Shown here piece by piece: positions 6,526 to 10,428 of a stretch of DNA of 10,428 nt. Each line of letters starts with the position of its first letter. Position 1 is the stretch's first letter. The notes below the pieces were generated by a model that worked only from the letters and a program-made list of their open reading frames with translations, searched no databases and was not told the origin of the DNA. Position numbers and translations under genes: made by a program. The DNA is from Gemmatimonadota bacterium (lineage in GTDB: Bacteria; Gemmatimonadota; Gemmatimonadetes; Longimicrobiales; Longimicrobiaceae): positions 1 to 10,428 of the forward strand of contig JAFAYN010000483.1 in assembly GCA_019240375.1 (NCBI GenBank). The letters are read 5' to 3'.

Positions 6526-8742
6526 TCAGGCGCCGAAGCCCAGCGCGAGCCCCACCCGGTACACCAGGAAGGCCGCGCCGTAGGCCAGCGCCAGCATGTA
6601 AAGGAACTGGAAGGTCGCCCACTGGAGACCTTCCCTGCCGCCCCCCGTCTCGCGGTGCACCACGGCAACCGTGCTGGCGCACATCAGCGCGTACACGTAG
6701 AACACCAGCAGCCCCAGCGCGATCAGCGGGGTGTACGCCAGCTTCCCCGTCGCCGGGTTGCGCTCGTGGAGGAGCCGGTCGCGCAGCGCGCCGGAGGTCT
6801 CGTCCGCGCTCCCCACCCCGTAGATCGTCCCCATCGTGGAGACGAACACCTCGCGCGCCGCGAAGGAGCTGATGATCGACACGCCGATCTTCCAGTCGTA
6901 CCCCAGCGGGCGCACCAGCGGTTCCACCCCGTGCCCCAGCGTCCCCAGGACGCTGTTCTCCAGCTGCAGCTCCTGCGCCGCCTCTTCCGACATCCCGGGC
7001 GCGGCGTGGGTCTTGGGATAGGTCGCCAGCCCCCACAGCACGATGGAGATCGCCAGGATCACCGTCCCTGCCCGCCGCAGGAACACCTTGGACCGCTGCC
7101 ACACATGCAGGAGCAGGACGCGCGGCTTGGGGAGGCGGTACGGCGGCAGCTCCATGATCATGGGCCGCACCTGCCCGCGGAGGAGCGTCGTCTTGAAGAC
7201 CGCGGCCATCCCCAGCGCGGTCAGCGTCCCCAGCAGGTACATCCCCAGCAGGGTGAGCCCCTGCAGGTTGAAGATCCCCGCCACCGCGACGGAGGGGATG
7301 AAGGTGCCGATCAGGAGCGTGTAGATGGGGATCCGCGCCGAGCAGCTCATCAGCGGGAGGACCATGATGGTCGCCATCCGGTCCTTCCGGCTCTCGATGG
7401 TGCGGGTGGAGAGCACCCCCGGGACGGCGCAGGCGTACCCCGACAGGAGGGGGATGAAGCTGCGCCCGTGCAGCCCCACGCCGCGCATGAAGCGGTCCAT
7501 GATGAAGGCCGCCCGCGCCATGTACCCGCTGTCCTCCAGGAAGCCCAGGAAGAGGAAGAGGATGGCGATCTGCGGGAGGAAGACCAGCACCGACCCCACC
7601 CCGGCGATCACCCCGTCCACCAGCAGGCTGCGCAGGTCGCCCGGGGGGAGGAGCGCCCCGACCGCGCTCCCCAGCATCCCGAAGCCCGCTTCGATGGTGT
7701 CCATCAGCGGCGCCGCCCAGGTGAAGATGGACTGGAAGACCAGCGCCATCAGCACCAGGAAGATCAGCGGCCCCCACACCCGGTGCAGCGCCACCGCGTC
7801 GATCCGGTCGGTGACGGTGGTCCCCGGCTCGGCCACCCGGTGCACCGCGGCGTCCACCACCCCGGCGATCCACCCGTAGCGCGCCTCGGCCTCCAGCGCA
7901 GGCGGGTACACGTCGTCCGCTTCCAGCGCCGCCACGGCCCGCGCGACCTCCGCCTCCAGCCCGGGGACCCCGGCCAGGTGCCCTTCCGCGCGCGGCACCG
8001 CCATCAGGCGCAGCGCCTCCATCCCCGCCGCGGACGGGGAGAAGCCCGCCTCCACCAGACACGCCTCCACCGGGGCCAGCGCCGCGGCCGCCCCGGCGGG
8101 AAGCTCGAACTGCCGCCCGGGGACGGGGAGCCCCGGCGCCTTGCGGACAGCGTGGCGCAGCACGTCCAGCCCCTGTCCGCGCGTCGCCACCGTGGGGACC
8201 ACTGGCGCGCCGAGCTGGAGCGTCAGCTCCACCGCGTCGATCCGCATCCCCGCGGCCTCGGCGGCGTCCACCTGGTTGAGCGCCACCACGGTGGGAAGTC
8301 CCAGCTCCAGCACCTGGCTAGCGAGGAAGAGGTTGCGCTCCAGGTTCTGCGCGTCCACCACCACCACCACCACGTCCGGCACGGGGACGCCCTCGGCGAG
8401 CCCCAGGAGCACGCTCAGGGCGATCTCCTCGTCCGGGGAGCTGGCCGACAGCGAGTACGTCCCTGGGAGGTCGATCACCGTGACCGTCTGCCCCGGCCCG
8501 TCCGAGTACCGCCCCTCGACGCGCTCCACCGTCACCCCGGAGTAGTTCCCGACGCGCTGGCGCATCCCCGTCAACGCGTTGAACAGGGTGCTCTTCCCCG
8601 TGTTGGGGTTGCCGATCAGCGCCACGCGGAGCGTATCCGGCGTGGCGGCGATCGACGGCGAGGGGACTTCGGCTTTCGTCAGCACTCCGACGGCTGCTCC
8701 CGCTGGGCGGATCGAGGTGCGGGTGATGTCCAGGGTAGGCAC
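6526..8742 (-). CDS. feoB: Ferrous iron transport protein B
   Basis: 738-residue FeoB, the GTPase-coupled inner-membrane ferrous iron permease. The G domain has GNPNTGKST at 44-52 (G1), a Thr near 71 in the switch region (G2), DLPG at 91-94 (G3), NQVD at 156-159 (G4) and a possible G5 around 185-190. A guanine-dissociation-inhibitor-like spacer follows to about 310. The membrane part holds hydrophobic segments from about 322, the first gate around SGYACAVPG with Cys438, MSCSARIP with Cys467 in the second gate, SSFAAREVFVSTMGT at 625-639, and a late segment ALMCAST with Cys688. Length fits the family. The annotated start is GTG at 8742 with only a weak ribosome site; it gives a roughly 38-residue polar N-terminal extension, and an in-frame GTG at 8685 (residue 20) is an alternative. 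It has its own Fur-box-like promoter region and is followed by the Cys-rich partner. Confidence 0.97.
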   Translation of the reverse strand: MPTLDITRTSIRPAGAAVGVLTKAEVPSPSIAATPDTLRVALIGNPNTGKSTLFNALTGMRQRVGNYSGVTVERVEGRYSDGPGQTVTVIDLPGTYSLSASSPDEEIALSVLLGLAEGVPVPDVVVVVVDAQNLERNLFLASQVLELGLPTVVALNQVDAAEAAGMRIDAVELTLQLGAPVVPTVATRGQGLDVLRHAVRKAPGLPVPGRQFELPAGAAAALAPVEACLVEAGFSPSAAGMEALRLMAVPRAEGHLAGVPGLEAEVARAVAALEADDVYPPALEAEARYGWIAGVVDAAVHRVAEPGTTVTDRIDAVALHRVWGPLIFLVLMALVFQSIFTWAAPLMDTIEAGFGMLGSAVGALLPPGDLRSLLVDGVIAGVGSVLVFLPQIAILFLFLGFLEDSGYMARAAFIMDRFMRGVGLHGRSFIPLLSGYACAVPGVLSTRTIESRKDRMATIMVLPLMSCSARIPIYTLLIGTFIPSVAVAGIFNLQGLTLLGMYLLGTLTALGMAAVFKTTLLRGQVRPMIMELPPYRLPKPRVLLLHVWQRSKVFLRRAGTVILAISIVLWGLATYPKTHAAPGMSEEAAQELQLENSVLGTLGHGVEPLVRPLGYDWKIGVSIISSFAAREVFVSTMGTIYGVGSADETSGALRDRLLHERNPATGKLAYTPLIALGLLVFYVYALMCASTVAVVHRETGGGREGLQWATFQFLYMLALAYGAAFLVYRVGLALGFGA

Positions 8743-8763
8743 CGGACGCCGCTCGCGTAATCA

Positions 8764-8782
8764 GTTGAAAACTATTCTCAAC
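8764..8782 (-). promoter_or_regulatory. Fur-box-like operator upstream of feoB
   Basis: A 19-bp dyad centred on 8773, GTTGAAAACTATTCTCAAC on the plus strand, with 7 of 9 half-site positions complementary. Its core TGAGAAT-A-GTTTTCA (minus strand) resembles the 7-1-7 Fur consensus TGATAATnATTATCA. It lies 22 nt upstream of the feoB GTG. On the minus strand a possible -35 TTGCTC (8797-8792) and, after 17 nt, TAGTTT (8774-8769) would place the operator over the -10, as expected for iron-dependent repression. The -35/-10 pair is weak; the palindrome is the stronger evidence. Confidence 0.65.
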
Positions 8783-8832
8783 CGCGCTCCGGAGCAAGGT
8801 GCGCCGGGACTTTACGTGATGTCCCGACGCAG

Positions 8833-8856
8833 AAAACCCCCGCCACGCGCCGGGGG
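8833..8856 (-). terminator. Intrinsic terminator between feoA2 and feoB
   Basis: Read on the minus strand, CCCCCG (8856-8851) pairs with CGGGGG (8842-8837) around an 8-nt loop and is followed directly by TTTTC. This GC-rich stem plus T-run lies 57 nt after the feoA2 stop. It implies that the feoA pair and feoB form separate transcription units, or that read-through is limited. Confidence 0.65.
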
Positions 8857-8912
8857 CGCGAACGGGGGTGCGGGAAGGGACGGGATCGCTCCGCCGTCCG
8901 CTGCTCTGCTTT

Positions 8913-9137
8913 CTATTCCACCGTGATGTGTTCCGCCTCGGCGCGGCGGAGCGTCAGCATGAAGCCCCGGAGCTTCACCTCCATCGGGTCGCCGAGCGGG
9001 GCGGTGCGGACCACCTCCAGCGTCGTCCCCCGGATCACCCCCAGGTCCATCAGCCTCCGCGCCGCGTCGGCGTCGCCCGCGACCGCCACCACCCGCCCGC
9101 GGTCGCCTGGGCGGAGCTCCGAGAGTGCCCGCCTCAA
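8913..9137 (-). CDS. feoA: FeoA family protein (second copy)
   Basis: 74-residue SH3-like FeoA domain: LSELRPGDRGRVVAV at the N-terminus, RRLMDLGVIRGTTLEVV at 28-43, then PLGDPMEVKLRGFMLTLRR at 47-65 and the final EAEHITVE. This is the full canonical layout and length of FeoA, a small cytoplasmic partner thought to bind FeoB and modulate its GTPase/transport activity. No ATG or GTG is available at the right place. TTG at 9137, one base after the first FeoA stop, gives the standard N-terminus and is chosen for that reason; translation is probably coupled to the upstream gene. It is followed by a strong terminator and not directly by feoB. Confidence 0.92.
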   Translation of the reverse strand: MRRALSELRPGDRGRVVAVAGDADAARRLMDLGVIRGTTLEVVRTAPLGDPMEVKLRGFMLTLRRAEAEHITVE

Positions 9138-9138
9138 C

Positions 9139-9426
9139 TCAGGAGCCCAGCGGCAGCACCCGGATGGCGGAGGCCAGCGCGGCGCCCAGGGCCAGGCGCG
9201 CGCCCTTGACGTCCAGGAGCATCCCGTTGCGCGAATCGACCACGGTGACGCACGCGCCCTCGAAGAGCCCCATGTTGCGCAGCCGGTTCGCCTCGTCGCC
9301 CGCGCACTCCATCTGGAGGACGGCGGCGCGGCACCCGGTGGCGCAGGCCGCGAGCGGGCACGCGCCGCAGCGCGGAGCCGCGGCGGCCTTGGTCTCGGTG
9401 CGCCTTCTGAGGAGCTGCCTGAGCAT
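9139..9426 (-). CDS. feoA: FeoA-domain protein with N-terminal Cys cluster (first copy)
   Basis: 95-residue protein. Residues 1-18 are basic and alanine-rich, residues 20-32 form RCGACPLAACATGC with Cys20, Cys23, Cys28 and Cys32, and a fifth Cys41 follows in MECAGDE. From about 43 a FeoA SH3-like domain runs to the end: NRLRNMGLFEGACVTVVD, then MLLDVKGARLALGAALA and IRVLP. It is probably a cytoplasmic FeoB partner. The Cys cluster is not part of a minimal FeoA and could bind iron, an Fe-S centre or zinc. ATG 9426 is the only sensible start; no strong ribosome site precedes it. It is the first gene of a two-gene feoA unit under the Fur-box-like site just upstream. Confidence 0.88.
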   Translation of the reverse strand: MLRQLLRRRTETKAAAAPRCGACPLAACATGCRAAVLQMECAGDEANRLRNMGLFEGACVTVVDSRNGMLLDVKGARLALGAALASAIRVLPLGS

Positions 9427-9451
9427 CGGGGCGTTCGATCGTAAGGGCGAA

Positions 9452-9470
9452 GCTGAGAATCAGTTTCAAC
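9452..9470 (-). promoter_or_regulatory. Fur-box-like operator upstream of feoA1
   Basis: Centred on 9461, the plus-strand core TGAGAATCAGTTTCA (9454-9468) fits the 7-1-7 Fur consensus. Read on the minus strand it matches the plus-strand feoB site at 15 of 19 positions (shared GTTGAAA and ATTCTCA half-sites). It lies 25 nt upstream of the feoA1 ATG, at or just after the expected transcription start. Confidence 0.7.
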
Positions 9471-9477
9471 GCCCTCA

Positions 9478-9506
9478 AGTATAGGGCGGGGAGCCGCGCC
9501 GCGCAA
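9478..9506 (-). promoter_or_regulatory. Sigma70-like promoter for feoA1-feoA2
   Basis: On the minus strand TTGCGC (9506-9501) and TATACT (9483-9478) are separated by exactly 17 bp. The -10 is strong and stands out in this GC-rich sequence. The start would fall near 9471, directly at the Fur-box-like operator, leaving a leader of about 45 nt. Confidence 0.6.
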
Positions 9507-9523
9507 GCGTGCCCCAGGCGCAC

Positions 9524-9552
9524 TTGCCCACGCGCGGGGGAGCCGGTACGAT
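9524..9552 (+). promoter_or_regulatory. Sigma70-like promoter for the nuclease gene
   Basis: TTGCCC (9524-9529) and TACGAT (9547-9552) are spaced by 17 bp. The predicted start falls at about 9559-9560, which is the position of an in-frame GTG. The promoter is divergent from, and about 20 bp away from, the feoA promoter. Confidence 0.5.
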
Positions 9553-9601
9553 TCGCCCTGTGTCGATCCCCCGCAGCGCTCTCCCGGCCGTTCCGAACCC
9601 C

Positions 9602-10428
9602 ATGCAGCAACCCAGGGCTCCCCTGCGGCTGACCGGTACGCTGGTCGCCCAGTTCTTCCGCTTCCGGTGCGAGCGGCAGCTCCGCTACGACCTGGTCCCG
9701 GAGGGGGAGCGCGGCCCCGACGTTCCCCGCCTCAACGCCGATCCCGCCGCCGGCCCGCTGGTGGGGCCGCGCCCCGGCTCGGAGCTGCTGATGCGCGCCG
9801 GCCGCCGCTGGGAGCGCCGCAAGCTGGACGAGCTGCTGCGCCGCTTCGGCGAGGACAGGGTGCGCGTCCGCGGGTGGACGGCCGGAGGGGAGCCGCTGCG
9901 CCTCCCCTACCCGGAAACGGTCGCCGCGCTCCGCGACCCCGGCGCGTACGAGTTCCTGGTACAGCCCGAGCTGCGCCTCCCCGACCCGGAGGGGTTCGCG
10001 CGGCGGTGGGGGATCGACCCGGCGCTGGTGCGCATCGCCCCCGCGCAGCCGGACCTGATCCGCGTTCACCGCCGCCCCGACGGCACCCTGCGCTTTCGGG
10101 TCATCGACATCAAGGCGAGCCGGGAGGCCACCGTCGCCCACTACGCGCAGGTGGCCTTCTACAACGTGCTGCTGGAGGAGATCTGCCGCGCCGAGGGGAT
10201 TCCCGGACGGCCGGACCGCCGCTGGGGCGCCATCTGGTCGCGGGGGACGCGCGGCCCGAAGCGCTTCCGCCTGGGCGCCTACCGCTTTCACGTGGAGGAG
10301 TTCCTGCGCCGCGACCTCCCCCGCATCGCCGCGCTGGCCCCGGCGGAGGCGGCCTGGCACGTGGACGCGGCGTCGGCGGGGTGCCCGTACTTCCACCACT
10401 GCCGCGCCGAGGCGGAGCGCACCGACCA
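9602..10428 (+). CDS. RecB/Cas4-like PD-(D/E)XK nuclease family protein, 3' end outside window
   Basis: 275 residues are visible. The PD-(D/E)XK core reads PDLIRV with Asp151, VIDIKAS with Asp169 and Lys171, and HYAQVAFYN at 180-188, the Q-x3-Y-type motif IV of RecB/Cas4 nucleases. Cys23 in FRFRCERQL and Cys261/Cys267 in GCPYFHHC resemble the split Cys set that holds a 4Fe-4S cluster in Cas4/AddB-type nucleases; a fourth Cys may lie past the edge. The layout recalls TM0106-type RecB-like nucleases, often fused to a C-terminal DNA2/NAM7-type helicase, which cannot be checked here. ATG 9602 is used; an in-frame GTG at 9560 would add 14 residues. No CRISPR or cas gene is present, so a DNA-repair or defence helicase-nuclease is more likely than Cas4 proper. 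Confidence 0.85.
   Translation, partial: MQQPRAPLRLTGTLVAQFFRFRCERQLRYDLVPEGERGPDVPRLNADPAAGPLVGPRPGSELLMRAGRRWERRKLDELLRRFGEDRVRVRGWTAGGEPLRLPYPETVAALRDPGAYEFLVQPELRLPDPEGFARRWGIDPALVRIAPAQPDLIRVHRRPDGTLRFRVIDIKASREATVAHYAQVAFYNVLLEEICRAEGIPGRPDRRWGAIWSRGTRGPKRFRLGAYRFHVEEFLRRDLPRIAALAPAEAAWHVDAASAGCPYFHHCRAEAERTD

Noticed and set aside
8342..8375. Runs of CCA/CAC triplets suggesting a tandem repeat
   Set aside because: They encode the hydrophobic Val-rich strand VVVVVVD of the FeoB G domain in reverse, so they reflect codon use and not a repeat element.
6229..8760. Long plus-strand open frame opposite feoB
   Set aside because: Its translation is rich in His, Arg, Pro and Gln with no domain, and it mirrors the clearly coding feoB on the other strand. 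Such frames are expected in very GC-rich DNA.
9134..10399. Minus-strand open frame of 421 residues at the right end
   Set aside because: It is antisense to the nuclease gene, which has recognisable PD-(D/E)XK motifs; the translation has no domain.

Overview
The window is very GC-rich and densely coded. Third-codon-position G/C is strong, overlapping start/stop junctions are common, and GTG/TTG starts are frequent. It reads as a chromosomal segment of a high-GC, probably Gram-negative bacterium. The mix of genes would suit a Gemmatimonadota-type organism, but no RNA gene or marker fixes the taxon, so this is a weak inference.

Region 1 (1-6245, minus strand, running leftward out of the window) is a tight six-gene operon. 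In transcription order it encodes an OleD-like NAD(P)-dependent epimerase/reductase, an AHL-lactonase-like metallo-beta-lactamase (MBL) hydrolase, a PaaK/F390-synthetase-like adenylate-forming enzyme, an ATP-grasp ligase, a GNAT/FemAB-like acyltransferase-type protein, and a ketosynthase III (KAS III, OleA/FabH-like) cut by the window edge. Three junctions are 4-nt ATGA or GTGA overlaps and the other two gaps are 3 and 14 nt. The set looks like an acyl-condensing, keto-reducing, carboxylate-activating pathway that also has enzymes able to form amide or ester bonds. It resembles the OleABCD olefin/beta-lactone logic with different OleB and OleC equivalents. I know of no characterised product for this combination, and it is the best candidate for an undescribed system here.

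Region 2 (6294-9506, minus strand) is a ferrous-iron uptake locus: feoA1 (with an N-terminal Cys cluster), feoA2, an intrinsic terminator, feoB, and a 50-aa FeoB-associated Cys-rich membrane protein. A second terminator-like hairpin separates it from Region 1. Two very similar Fur-box-like palindromes lie in the probable promoters of feoA1 and of feoB. This suggests two coordinately iron-regulated transcription units.

Region 3 (9507-10428, plus strand) is divergently transcribed from its own sigma70-like promoter. It encodes the N-terminal part of a RecB/Cas4-like PD-(D/E)XK nuclease, cut by the right edge. No CRISPR array, tRNA, rRNA, IS element or prophage gene is visible.
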